23,772 nt of DNA from Brachionus koreanus (lineage: Eukaryota; Rotifera; Eurotatoria; Ploima; Brachionidae). Below the pieces are notes generated by a model. It was not told the origin of the DNA, did no database searches, and saw only the letters and a program-made list of their open reading frames with translations. The stretch spans positions 205,562-229,333 of the forward strand of contig PJRA01000509.1 in NCBI GenBank assembly GCA_016987375.1, given 5' to 3'. Shown one piece after another: positions 7,951-18,302 of the stretch; position 1 is the stretch's first letter, and every line of letters begins with the position of its first letter. Made by a program: the position numbers and the translations under genes.

Positions 7951-9078
7951 TGTCAATTTCCAAAAAAAAAGAATACAACTTTTCGAAATAAGACAAAATT
8001 TCATTAATTTTTTCGATTCAGCTGTTTTTCCAGATAATGATTAAATTTTTTAAAAATAGAAACAAATCATTTAATAAAATAAATGATTCATAATTAGTTT
8101 GTTAAGTCTTAAAATGTTTATGTTGTTTTTCTTGGAATTTATTTTCTTAATATTTCCAAATTTTTTTTTCAGATTTTCATGAGAAAAATTTTATATCTGC
8201 TTTTTTTATTTCAAAAATAAAGAAAAATTTTCTTAAAAAAATTTAGGCAAAACTCTTAATATTCGCTTACTAATGTTTATTATCAAAATTTAATGATAAT
8301 TTGAACTAAATTTTTTTTCCCAGAGAACATGAACCATACCAAAATTGAATTTTTTTAAAGGAATATAACAAAACAGATATCATAGGATTAAAATAGGCCA
8401 AAAAATACATAAGATGAACAAGTTTCATAATTTTTGAAAATTTCGTTTCTTTGCACTTTTAAAACTAGATGAAATAGATGAAAAAAGCAAGCCTCTCGTA
8501 ACGCCTCAAATATTTTGTACAATTAAATTTGTTTAAACTTATTCTAATGTTCATTTTTATAAAATTGAATCCAAAAAATTTTAAATTCTAAATTTATTTT
8601 AAAAAAATGTGAGCTAAAAATTAGAAATTAAACTAAAAAATTTTTCAAATTTAATAACCAAAATTTATTTAAAATCTCTTATTAGATAATTTTTGATCAT
8701 GGTGATTTAAACTCAATCATAAAATAAAATTTGCCAAAGAATATAGCTTTTTATTTTAAATAAATCAGCAAAAAATTCAATTGAGTATTTTAGTAATTTT
8801 TAAAAATCAAATAAATATAAAATTAAGCCTTTAATAATTTATATTTAAAAGTAATTTAAATGATTTAAGACACAATTTGGTACAAAGGATAAATTTCTTA
8901 GTTAACTCCAATCTCAAGTCAAAAAATATTCAAAAAAAATTAATATATAGCAGCAATGATAAATATTGGCCGTCAGCTTAGTTTATTAGAATAAAATAAT
9001 AAAAATAATTATTGAAAATATTTATTATCAAAAAAAATATTTTTCGCTATGTGTTTTTATGAAAAAGTTGCTAAATTT
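7951..9078. other. AT-rich spacer, no gene supported
   Basis: Mostly A/T homopolymer runs and short palindromic AT stretches. One 43-codon open stretch on the minus strand (about 8395-8526) has no start codon or splice acceptor and is not supported as coding. Confidence 0.5.
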
Positions 9079-10800
9079 TTATTTGATTTTTTCTATGACG
9101 TTCATAGCAGTATTTATTTCATTTAAATAAATCTCTTTTTCCAAATTATCAATACAATTTCGCTCAACAAAATTTTGAATACTTTGAATATTCCTAACTA
9201 ACTCTTGCTTATTAAAACCCGTATTTTCATGATTATTTAAATCATCACCGATTATTTTGGGTTGCAAAAACAATGTAGGTAAGTTTAGCTTTAACAAATG
9301 ATTAATTAGCTTTAAATAAACTTGAATAGAAATAAATTTTTCGCTCAAATCTTGGTCCATTTGATAAAACGGATCAAAAACATGATTGCTAAACAAAATT
9401 TGATTTTGACTTGAAAACTTAGCACCATAGCTTATCAGCAAAAACAACAGTTTTGCTTCTCGATCTATTTTTTCATTATTGATTAGATCTTTTGCTTGTA
9501 GGTAAAATGCATTTTTGGGGTCATAAAAAATGCTTTTTGCTTCATTTGAATTTGAATAGATCAACCAGTTCCATGCCAAATCGAGACATGTTCTCCCTTT
9601 AAAATCCATTGAGTTTAAATCCAATTGATTGCTTGCGTATTTTTGTAGCAAAGTTCTAACAATTTCGTACTGTCCATAAAAGCAAGCAACATGCAGCAGA
9701 TTTTGGCCCTCATTATTTTGGCTCTTGATGTCTATTAAAAAATTATTGTACACAAATTTGCTTATTGTTTTAAATTTGTTTTCATTTGAGTATAAGAACT
9801 TGGGCTCTAATGAAATCCTCTCTTTAGTCTTGATTTTTTTATTAAACATGTCCTTTACAATTTCAATTTTTCTGTTCAAGTTAACTGGATCACTGGGCAA
9901 ATTGATTTTTTCAGTCAAGCTTGCATCTTTGTTTTTTACTCCAGCAAGACTTTGAAATGTTAAGAGGTAATCGACAACGTGTGTTTTTCCATTCATGGCA
10001 GCAAGTTGAACACCTGTATTGCTTGTTTTTGTATCTTTTACATTCGGATTCATATATTTCTTCTCAATCAAATACTTGACTATTTCTAGATGTCCCTGAT
10101 TGCAAGCACAATGTAGTGGACACCAACCTTCTTGGTCACTTAGGTACAAATTATCTGTTTTGGAGACAAGAAATTCAACTAAGCCTAATGAAGCTCCTAG
10201 AAGACAAGCTAAATGGAGAGCTGGATCCCCTGATTTTGTAGTTCTGTCAAGATTGGTTCCTTTTAAAAGCAAAAGTTTGATCGAATTGATGCATTCTGCT
10301 TTAATTGCATAGTACATTGGAAGACATTCGTTTTCGTCGGGTGTTGTCAAAAAATGGTTCAAATCGATATGGCCCATTTGGGATATTAAAGTGCTCAATT
10401 TGTTCACATCCGAATAGATGCGAGTAATAAGATATTTTTCCAAATTGTTCGAATAGGACAATTTTGTCAAATCAGTATGTTGATTTGGTATCAATGAGTC
10501 GTAATCAATTTCAATGAGAGGCACAGGCGTTTCTGCGTTTTCAAATATTATCGATTGGGTTTCATCATTTCTAAATGAAAGAGAAGTTTGTGTAAATGAG
10601 TTTATGCTAGTAAGGCTAGAATTGTGCAATTTTCTTTTGTTTTTTTTGTTGAATGTTTTTGTCTTAAAAATGCTTGAATAAGAATCAGTGTGTCGACGCT
10701 CATTTTTGCTATTTTCGTTTAGCTGAGGATTTTCCAGGTCTGGTTGATTGATCAAACTCGCGTCATCTTTGTTCTGCTGCCCTCTCGTATCTTGATTCAT
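9079..10800 (-). CDS. Ankyrin-repeat protein (573 aa), intronless
   Basis: The N-terminal 150 residues are polar and low in complexity (Asn/Ser/Lys-rich, with a basic patch KKNKRK at 52-57). Ankyrin repeats follow at about 155-186, 189-220 (DPALHLACLLG), 223-256 (GWCPLHCACNQGHLEIVKYL), 259-285 (GVQLAAMNGKTHVVDYLL), a break of about 75 residues, then 362-395 (GQNLLHVACFYGQYEIVRTLL) and 399-460. The PLHxACxxGHxEIVxxLL consensus is clear in the third and fifth repeats. The C-terminal 100 residues are helical and leucine-rich without a recognised domain. The start is fixed by an in-frame TAG immediately before the ATG. Ankyrin arrays act as protein-binding scaffolds, and no catalytic or membrane domain is present, so it is probably a cytoplasmic adaptor. 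Its partner and pathway are unknown. Confidence 0.85.
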   Translation of the reverse strand: MNQDTRGQQNKDDASLINQPDLENPQLNENSKNERRHTDSYSSIFKTKTFNKKNKRKLHNSSLTSINSFTQTSLSFRNDETQSIIFENAETPVPLIEIDYDSLIPNQHTDLTKLSYSNNLEKYLITRIYSDVNKLSTLISQMGHIDLNHFLTTPDENECLPMYYAIKAECINSIKLLLLKGTNLDRTTKSGDPALHLACLLGASLGLVEFLVSKTDNLYLSDQEGWCPLHCACNQGHLEIVKYLIEKKYMNPNVKDTKTSNTGVQLAAMNGKTHVVDYLLTFQSLAGVKNKDASLTEKINLPSDPVNLNRKIEIVKDMFNKKIKTKERISLEPKFLYSNENKFKTISKFVYNNFLIDIKSQNNEGQNLLHVACFYGQYEIVRTLLQKYASNQLDLNSMDFKGRTCLDLAWNWLIYSNSNEAKSIFYDPKNAFYLQAKDLINNEKIDREAKLLFLLISYGAKFSSQNQILFSNHVFDPFYQMDQDLSEKFISIQVYLKLINHLLKLNLPTLFLQPKIIGDDLNNHENTGFNKQELVRNIQSIQNFVERNCIDNLEKEIYLNEINTAMNVIEKIK

Positions 10801-11495
10801 CTATTCACAATAAGAAGCATTAATTTTTTTAAAAGTATTAGTTTATTTATAATTTTAAAAATTTAAGTAAATTAATTAAAACATGCAATGCTAAATTATT
10901 TAAAACCTAAAGTGCAAGCAATATTTGAAAAGTTTCTGATTAAAGCTTCTAATTAAACAAGCTCAAAATTTAAAAATACTGCATCCAAAATTTTTGAAAT
11001 TTATTTATCTAATTAAACGCCAATTCCAATTTTAATGAGTCACAACGTGTCTTGTTTTAAAATTTAGCTGAAACTATTTAAAACTAAAAAAAAATTATTC
11101 AGAAATTAAAATATTCAAGATTATAGCAATTAACTCTAAATGAGTAATTTTAAAATCTCAATTACGAATAGTAGGTCTTTTAAAAGCTTTTTTAAAGTTT
11201 TTTTTGTTCTGTTGTTTTGATTTTATCAAATAGCCTATAAAAAAATTCTATTCATATTACAAATAAAGCTATTATGACTATATTGGATTACTTTTAAACT
11301 AATTTTAATGAATTTAGATTTAAAAAAAAAAAATTAAAATGTCCATAAATTTGTGTTTTAATAAAAATTTTGATTTTTTTTTAATTTAATGCTTTAAATT
11401 CCTAGTTTTAAAAAATCCTAGAAAACCATTTTAAAAGACTTCTTATTGAGTCGTTAGTATTGTTGCTATTTTTGTCAATATAGAATAAGAATACT
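10801..11495. other. AT-rich spacer upstream of the ankyrin gene
   Basis: No gene is seen. It should contain the ankyrin gene promoter. On the minus strand the bases just before that gene's ATG read GTGAATAG, which could also be a splice or trans-splice acceptor. Confidence 0.45.
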
Positions 11496-12006
11496 TTATT
11501 CAAATGATCGAATGAACTTATAGCTGGTACTTGTAATTTTTAATTTAGAAATTAAAATTTTAATCACATTGTTTTCTAAGAAGGTAAACATTTGATTTTT
11601 TGATATGGTTACATGTAAACATTTAGCGTTTGCAAAGTCAATTTTAACCTCCTCGAATTTAGCATGATATGAAACAATGATGTTAGAGTCTTTGTTAAAT
11701 ATAATCTAAAAAAAATATTTATTGCAACAGTATAAAAATACTACTTAAGAAACTTTAAAAGAAGTCTTTTCTAAAAATTCATTATTTTATGCCAAAAATA
11801 CATATTTACATTAAAGATCAAATAAATTGAAATTATAAAGTCTTTCTGGTTAATCAAATACGCTAAGATTTCTATAAAAAAAAAAATGAAAGTTCTTAAA
11901 CATAGAAATTTAGTTAGAAAAGAGAACCATTCAAAAAAACTAATGATATGCAAATTGGGATTTTTGAATTTTCTTTTTAATTCATTTAACAATAGATTTT
12001 CGTAGG
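11496..12006 (-). CDS. Putative spliced gene, last two exons (product unknown)
   Basis: The last exon (11496-11705) follows a strong acceptor (TATTTTTTTTAG) and encodes 69 residues to a TAA, including SNIIVSYHAKFEEVKIDF and ANAKCLHVTISKNQMFTFLE, which look like genuine protein with few A/T-run residues. The preceding exon (11810-12006) is open for 65 codons, begins YENLLLNELKRKFKNPNLH and becomes hydrophobic (FIFFFIEILAYLI), possibly a membrane helix. It joins in phase 0 across a 104-base intron with a GTAAAT donor. Upstream the frame could continue through a 37-base intron to an exon ending at 12044, but that is very short, and I could not find a start codon. I do not recognise the product. 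Confidence 0.4.
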
Positions 12007-12775
12007 CTTAGATGTTTACATAAAACAGGACTCGAAAAAATACCTTTCTGAAGCTTAATTTAAAACATCATCTAAAATTTATTTTATTGCCTTTTTTTTA
12101 AAAAATAATTTTAGTTTTTGTTTTTTTTTTTTTCGGGTTTATGTTTATTTGTTTAATTTCTAAGTAGAACTTAATCAGAATTGTTTAATTTTTTTAAATA
12201 AGCTAAATCTGTGCAAATTTTTAATTCTAAAAAAAAAATTATTATGAAACAAGTAATTTTGGCCTTTAAATTTTATTTTACATCAACAAACTATATATGC
12301 TTATGTCACAAAAATTTTCTTATTTCCGATCGCTTCATAGTCATAAAGCAAATTGCTTGGCACATATTACCTAAGGCAATATTTGCAAGTACCATAGGCG
12401 TTATTTTTAAAGAATAAAAAGGTATAATTGATTTTTAAAAAAATCAAAATTACTTATCATTGCTTTAAACTTAAAAGAGTTAGAAAATTTTGAAATATAC
12501 AATTGGGGCTAAAAATTTTAAGTTTTATGTTTTTAAATTGTCTAAGCAATTTCGGTTAATATTCACTAAAAATATTTTAAAAATTAAAATTGAAAAATAT
12601 TTCAAATTTTATATAAAAAAAATATCTAAATGCAAAATTAATAAAAGACTTAATAAAGTCTGGTTTATTAATGCATCTCATCGTCGGGAAGTTAGATTAA
12701 AATAAAACTTAGTTTTAAGTTTATTAGTTAATTTTGTTTAAAATTATAAAAATAAAAAATAAACTCTTTACATGA
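12007..12775. other. Ambiguous AT-rich region, no gene called
   Basis: Two open stretches lie on the plus strand (12244-12417 and 12490-12705), but both are Lys/Phe/Ile-rich and lack a convincing start or splice partner. The complement of 12300-12420 also gives a protein-like 42-codon stretch, so the strand is undecided. Nothing firm can be annotated. Confidence 0.35.
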
Positions 12776-12937
12776 TGCAACGTGTATTTATATCCAAAAT
12801 TCAATAAGCTTAGAAACATCTTACATGAAGAAACACTAGTTGAGCTAATGCAAGCTAAGTGCCTGAAAAAGCTTAATATTTCAGTTGCAACCGATCTGGC
12901 AAGAATAGGAAAGACAATCGAAGAGTTAAATGAATAA
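12776..12937 (+). pseudogene. Coding-like fragment, possibly a transposase C-terminal relic
   Basis: A 53-codon open stretch has a composition less AT-rich than its surroundings. It includes NVYLYPKFNKLRNILHEETL and then an amphipathic helix-like ISVATDLARIGKTIEELNE before a TAA (12935-12937). There is no ATG near its beginning and a TGA precedes it. The YPKFNKL block loosely recalls the LDPRFKxL region of hAT transposases, but this is a guess from one motif. It may instead be the last exon of an unrecognised gene. Confidence 0.28.
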
Positions 12938-13029
12938 GTAAATAGATCAATACATGTACTTAAAAAAAAGCAAATATAGCAAATAAGCTGCAACATCACA
13001 TCTGCTAAATAGCAGAAGCAACATTTCAA

Positions 13030-13080
13030 TTTTTTCAAGAGTTTGGATTAATTTCAATTTTTGATTTTTTCAAGAGTTGG
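13030..13080. repeat. Short imperfect tandem duplication
   Basis: The unit TTTTTTCAAGAGTTTGGATT near 13030 recurs about 31 bases later as TTTTTTCAAGAGTTGGATTT. It is a local duplication with no evident function. Confidence 0.6.
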
Positions 13081-13470
13081 ATTTATAAATTTTATAAATT
13101 TAATGAGTAAAATCATAACTGTATCAAGTTTAATTTGTCTATAAAATTATAGCAGAGCTATGATGAAGTTTCGTATGGCAAAAAATAGATAGACTTGTTG
13201 ATATTTGACACGTGAGACGTTTATATAATTAAAGGATTTGGAGTTTTTGAATATTTTTATAGATTAACTCACAAGAGTTCTAACTTAGATTAAAGATTTC
13301 TATTATTTGATTTCTAAAAATTGGTTTTTGGTATAAGTTTCGTAAGCTTGTTATGTGGATAAGGAAACTCTTTTTTATTGGAAAAAATATGTTCATTTTT
13401 ATTTTAAAAAATATTTGGAATAATTTTTATTTTTTTAAATTATTATTATTAATTAAAAACTTTGTTTAAT

Positions 13471-13921
13471 TCAAATGACTATTATTAAAATTATGATAAA
13501 AATAAAACTTGATAGCAAAATTATTACTAAGGAACATAAAAAATCTTTGAAAAAATAGAAATAAATTTTTGATAAAACAGGAAAAAGAAATTAGTCAAAC
13601 CTGTACTAAAAGAATCATTGTATATACATTTAGTGGTGCACAAAGAAGATTCTATAACTGGTTCTAAAAACAAAAAATAAAATATTTTATCAATTATTGG
13701 TGAAAACTTACGGGCAACATGAATCGGTTGAACAATTACATCTAATGGAGGGTTTGGGTTAATTGAAAAATTGTTAAAAGGAACGAGTCCAACAGAGGCT
13801 TTAAGAAATTGAAATTGAATTACAAATTTTTTAAGCAGATAATTGATAATTATTATTAAAGATTAAAGTTAATACAAAGTTGATTGATATTCCAAGGCAT
13901 TAATTCTTGGGATGGAGGCAT
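13471..13921 (-). CDS. Putative four-exon small membrane protein (89 aa)
   Basis: The proposed exons are 13876-13921, 13712-13798, 13601-13663 and 13471-13544, with introns of 77, 48 and 56 bases. All three introns are phase 1. The 48-base intron has a perfect GTAAGT donor and a TTTTTTGTTTTTAG acceptor; the third has CAG-GTTTG and TTTTTTCAAAG. Exon 2 gives SVGLVPFNNFSINPNPPLDV followed by IVQPIHVA. Exon 3 has two cysteines (SSLCTTKC). Exon 4 encodes FLCSLVIILLSSFIFIIILI and ends IVI-stop, a C-terminal membrane helix or GPI-type tail. The first exon starts at an ATG preceded by an in-frame TGA but encodes no signal peptide, so it is the weakest part and the true 5' end may lie elsewhere. The product is unrecognised. 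Confidence 0.42.
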
Positions 13922-15637
13922 TTTTCATGTATTTAATTTTTTCTAATTATATGCAAAATGTTATCTTTGCTTTTATTTTAAACAAAACTAAAAGTGCAAC
14001 TCATTAAGACCTATCCTTCATTTAATAAAGATTAAAGATTTTTAAAAAATTGTCAAGCAATTCTAATTAAAAAAAAAATCAAGAATTGTCAATAAAAGGG
14101 CAACTTTGAAAAGTCGAAACGATTTTTTTACAGATTTGAAAAATTTCGAAATATTTTTGAGCGATCTTTAAATTAATTCACAAATCTTTATGCTTTAAAA
14201 TTTAAAAGTATTTATTTAATTCAATAAACGCCAAAAGGCGATGTTAAATTTAGCAAAATATAGTATCAATTAAATAAATAAAAATCAATCAATTGATTTA
14301 AAATAAATAGTATAAAAATTTAAAAACATAGAAACAATAAAAAATTTAGATTTATTTGCTTTTTCATTCTAAGTTCTTTAATTTGTAAACTATTAAGAAT
14401 TTTGGATCCGTTATTCACAAAGCGAAATAATTTGAATAAACTGAGTATTTTACTAATATTAGAAGTCATTCTCTAAACTTATGATTTTTTGTTGTTTTTA
14501 ATAAATTTTCAAAAATAATATCCAAGATTTTTAATTACATTACCATTGTTAAAATTAAAACCAAGATGGTATTAACAGGATATGCTGTTTTTTGGGACAA
14601 GTAAATAAAAAAGCCATCGAATTCAAAATTTTATTAATAAATGTATAATGAAAAGACCGATTATAGTATTGATTTTTAATTTATAGAAAAACAAAATACA
14701 GAAAAATATTTATATTAATGAATCAATTGATAATAATATTGAATTGAAGAGTCTAATTTTTTGTAATTAATCTTTCCTATCTATTTTTTGTAATATTTTT
14801 AGCTGAAATACTTTTGATTTAATCTTATGATCAACCAAATTGACGAGATCTAATTGTTTTTCAAACAAATGCTATTATAAAATCGGACCCTTCATAAGAT
14901 GATCAAAAGCCAAGCCAAGATCAGCAAAAAAAAAACAAAAATAAATGCAGTTTTAAAGTAATGATAATCAGTTTTCTACCTTATGTAGGATTTTATTGTC
15001 AAAACGGTTGTAACAAAAAAAAAAGTTCTTAGTTATTTTTTTTCAATTTAATTGAAAGTTATTTATAAAAATTATCTGTAATAGATTTTTTTTGGAAATT
15101 TTTATTTTATCTATTTTTTATTATAAAATCAAATAGTTTAATATAAAAGTTGTCTTTTATTGTATAAAATTATTTTTTTTAACTTAGTCAGGAGTTTACC
15201 AAAATTGTTATCTGAAAATATTAGCAGTCAATTAAAATGATCAAGCTCAAAGCTTATTATCAAAAAAATTTAGTATGAAGAATAATATATTAATAATAAA
15301 AAAATATGTCTCAGCATTAAAATTTTCAATAAAAAATATTGTTAGAAATTAAACAATTTTGAGTATAATAAATAAATTTTGATTTTAAACTTATATCAAC
15401 ATAATTGGAAGATATCGATAATCTTGGAGGATATTTTTATTTTTCCTTCTTCATTGGTGATGCAAAATATGTAAAAATAACTCTAGTAATATGCTTTATT
15501 CTTTTTATGCTTTTTCAAATTTCTATTAAAAAAATTTTTAGAAAAAATTAAAATTTTTAGTTTTAACTAACCTAGCTAAATTCTATTTAATTGTTATATG
15601 ATTTATTATGATATTAAAATAAGCCAGTAACAAAGTA
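13922..15637. other. Long AT-rich spacer, no gene supported
   Basis: Dominated by A/T runs. The minus-strand complement of about 14540-14630 has a 30-codon open stretch ending in a hydrophobic segment, but there is no acceptor, start or partner exon. No RNA gene or mobile-element signature is seen. Confidence 0.5.
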
Positions 15638-16207
15638 CTAGTTTACTAATAAATAATCTCTGACATAAGGATCATTAAGAAGAGCAACAATAAATTCCCT
15701 TTTATTCAAATATCCAGTAGCATCAGTGTCATAATTTCTGAAAAGCTCATCGATAACATAATCAAAATTATAGCTTCCCGTGCCAGTTTCCAACTGATAA
15801 ACAGCTTCTAACAATTTTTCAACTTCTGTTCGATCAACCTTTTCGTTATCATCTGTATCATAAACATCAAATGCAAATTCTAAACTTTTTTCTGCATCAT
15901 CTCCTTGAGACGCATTGATGGAAAACGCAGTTGCAATCAAAAATTCTGAAAATGATATTTTGCCATTATTGTCATTATCAAAAGCCTGGAACGCAAACTT
16001 TGCATAATTATCCGGATTTCCATATTGATAAAATTGACGGTAAATAGAAGTGAATTCTCCGGCATCAATTAATCCATCTGGATGATTTTGAAGAAATTCA
16101 GCATGCCAATCTAATATTTCTTGTCTTGACAATCCAGTTTTTTGAATTAAAAGCTTAATTTCTTTTTCTTTTAATTCAGTATGTTTTTTCGAATTTTTTC
16201 CACCCAT
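15638..16207 (-). CDS. Neuronal calcium sensor-family EF-hand protein (189 aa)
   Basis: The length and layout match NCS-1/hippocalcin/visinin-type sensors (about 190 residues). The N-terminus MGGKNSKK is an N-myristoylation signal, suggesting calcium-regulated membrane association. EF-hand 1 is degenerate, with HPDG (42-45) where the family has CPxG. EF-hand 2 (D77, D79, N81, E88; DNDNNGKISFSE) and EF-hand 4 (D160, D162, T164, E171; DTDATGYLNKRE) are canonical. EF-hand 3 (D117, D119, N121, E128; DTDDNEKVDRTE) keeps its ligands but has E122 at the position normally glycine, which may weaken calcium affinity. The gene is intronless, unlike most family members, so it could be an old retrocopy, although the frame is intact. 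It would act in the cytoplasm on kinases, channels or receptors; the target is not deducible. Confidence 0.92.
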   Translation of the reverse strand: MGGKNSKKHTELKEKEIKLLIQKTGLSRQEILDWHAEFLQNHPDGLIDAGEFTSIYRQFYQYGNPDNYAKFAFQAFDNDNNGKISFSEFLIATAFSINASQGDDAEKSLEFAFDVYDTDDNEKVDRTEVEKLLEAVYQLETGTGSYNFDYVIDELFRNYDTDATGYLNKREFIVALLNDPYVRDYLLVN

Positions 16208-16789
16208 ATTTTTAAAGAAATTTAAATTTGAGCAATATATTTATTTAAAGAGAAAATATTTTAATTACCATTATTAATCAAGCATAAAAAAAAAATATTT
16301 CTTTTGAGTTAATTTTTTTAAAGCAGTCGATCTAGATAAAAATGATAATGACTTATAATTTTTATTTTAGAAGAAAATTGTGTAAAATCAAAATGCCGTG
16401 AGCTATAAATATCTAAAAAATTTTATCAGGAAAAATAAAAGCCCACAAAAAACAGAATAACGTAGGCTAGAAATTATTTGAATACTTATAAATTAAAATT
16501 TGAAACCTGTTTGAGCTATTTTGGCCGAGGATGTTTATCAATATTTGACGGAAGGCTTAATTACTTATTGAAATGCTGGTCAAATGATATCAAATGATAG
16601 ACCTGAAAATAGAAAGTAAAACTATGATATCTAAGAAAATGATTCAATCACAGAATCCCTCAAACTTTCATCCTATTAGAATGAAAATTTTTCTCGGTAA
16701 GTTACTTAATTGAGATTTAAAGAAAACTCACTTAATTTGATTTAAAGAAATCATAGGAACAAAAACCAAGTATCAATTTTTCGATTCTT
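16208..16789. other. Spacer upstream of the calcium-sensor gene
   Basis: It should contain the promoter of the minus-strand calcium-sensor gene. A short imperfect direct repeat (ACTTAATTGAGATTTAAAGA and ACTTAATTTGATTTAAAGAA) lies at about 16703-16751. A broken frame at about 16513-16600 (ILAEDVYQYLTEGLITY then a stop) looks like decayed coding sequence of unknown origin. Confidence 0.4.
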
Positions 16790-17612
16790 AAAAGGTTGGA
16801 TATTTTTGATTTATATTTTTAATTTTATTTTATAACTCATATTAAAAAAAATAAACAGAACTGAATGCTCTTTTAAATTATATGTCTAAATATTTGTCTA
16901 ATTTTATGTCTAATTCTAAAAAATTTTTAAAAACTGAAATTTTAATATTGAAAATTTTGAAATTTTGGTATTGTTACATCATTTTTGGAAAAACGGTTTA
17001 TCAGCAACAGCAGTAACTCGTGAATTATGTCTAGTAGAAGGTGAAAATGTGCCTAAAATAAGAAGGGATTAAAAAAATAAAATTTAATGTTGATACAAGC
17101 CTTCAAATGAAGAAAGGGTAAAGGAGACCAGTCATTCTTTATCAGAATGTTCTACGCATGGTTATTGATAGGAACCCCAAACTTAGTACTCGCCAATAAT
17201 AAAACGACCTTTTTAGGCATCAGAATCGAAGATATATTTTCACATTAATTTGATTAACAAAGCCAACAGACCTTGCTGAGTAGTTATTCTTGATGATTTG
17301 ACAGATTTTGTTATTCAACGACGCATTGTTAAAAACTTTAAAAAATCGAATCTTTAAAAAGACGGATCATTACTTGGGATCAGAAGTGAATCTATTTTTG
17401 AAATTATGATAGCAGTAATCAATAGTTTGACTTATCTCAACCAGTTCAGCCACACATGAAAAGAGGACGCTTTGATAAAAAGTGATATTTTGTGTAATCA
17501 TTTACTCTGAACAATTAGAATGACTGAATGCTTTACTTCCATAAAATACTTTAATGATACATTAAATGCGCCAAGAAAAATATCCTTCTTTAATTAACCG
17601 AAAGCTAGATTT
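16790..17612 (+). mobile_element. Decayed mariner transposon, copy 2, both ends lost
   Basis: This stretch aligns by eye with the copies at 3893 and 23066. It shares GAATGCTCTTTTAAA in the leader, then TATCAGCAACAGCAGTAACT, the block encoding RPVILYQNVLRMVIDRNPKLSTRQ (helix-turn-helix part of mariner transposase), DDLTDFVIQRRI, ITWDQK-stop-IYF around the first catalytic aspartate, and QPVQPHMKRGRF. Homology stops after the EKYPSL block near 17612, and the left terminal repeat is not recognisable. The tryptophan after DQK is again TGA (17387-17389), as in copy 1. Multiple stops and frame changes make it inactive. Confidence 0.85.
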
Positions 17613-18302
17613 TTTCTTTAATTTTTTTAATTTTTATTGCTAAATTCAAAAAAAACTGATTTAAATGATACAAAATTTTCCGAAAAAAAACTCTTTATAA
17701 AAATTAAATTTTCAAAAAAATATAAATCTACAAGGATTTAACTTTAAATAAAGATAAATATTCAATTAAATTTGTTTCTCAATATCAATTAAAATAGCTT
17801 TTTAAATAAAAGTACATTAAATATTTTCAAGTTATTTATTATAAAGCTTCTAGAGAAGAAATAAAATAAAATTAATTAGCCCAAAAAAAAATTAATCCTA
17901 GCAAATAAAATCTGATTTATTTAACCGGATTCTTTAAATTACTGCAAGGGAATAATAAAATGTATATTAAATAGATAATAAAAAACGACCTTATATATTA
18001 ATTTTTAAAACAATTTTTTTGATCATTTTTGAATTTGGTTTAATTTTTTCTAATAATAAATCAATTTGATTGATTAGAAAAAATAGTCTATGAGATATGA
18101 GGATTTTAAATTCTAGTATAAACAAAAGCTGAAATAACTGCTGATAGTATATATCAATTTGTAAGCAAAAAGTTTATGAGAAACTCAAGAAAAACAAATT
18201 TACCAAGATTTTATCTGCCCGAGATTTATGATACTTGATAAAATCAAATAAGCTATAAGCAAACTTTAACAAATAATATTCAAGAATCAAACACATAAAT
18301 CA
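17613..18302. other. AT-rich spacer upstream of the Ly6-type gene
   Basis: No gene or element is recognised. The promoter of the Ly6-type gene must lie at its right end. Confidence 0.5.

Noticed and set aside
8395..8526. 43-codon minus-strand stretch (YKIFEALREACFFHLF)
   Set aside because: Protein-like in part but no ATG, no acceptor and a length that occurs by chance.
12300..12460. Minus-strand stretch reading ITPMVLANIALGNMCQAICF
   Set aside because: Only 42 codons, no splice acceptor or start, and the plus strand is open over the same bases; strand undecidable.
12724..13038. 104-codon minus-strand open stretch
   Set aside because: Hydrophobic and cysteine-scattered without a recognisable pattern; the opposite strand of 12776-12937 reads more like real protein.
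13601..13798. Resemblance of FNNFSINPNPPLDVIV and SSLCTT to DJ-1/PfpI family blocks
   Set aside because: The spacing between the blocks is far too short, the PGG motif is absent and the best splice model ends in a membrane helix, so the resemblance is probably accidental.
14540..14640. Minus-strand stretch EFDGFFIYLSQKTAYPVNTI followed by hydrophobic residues
   Set aside because: No AG acceptor lies upstream within reach and no partner exon was found.
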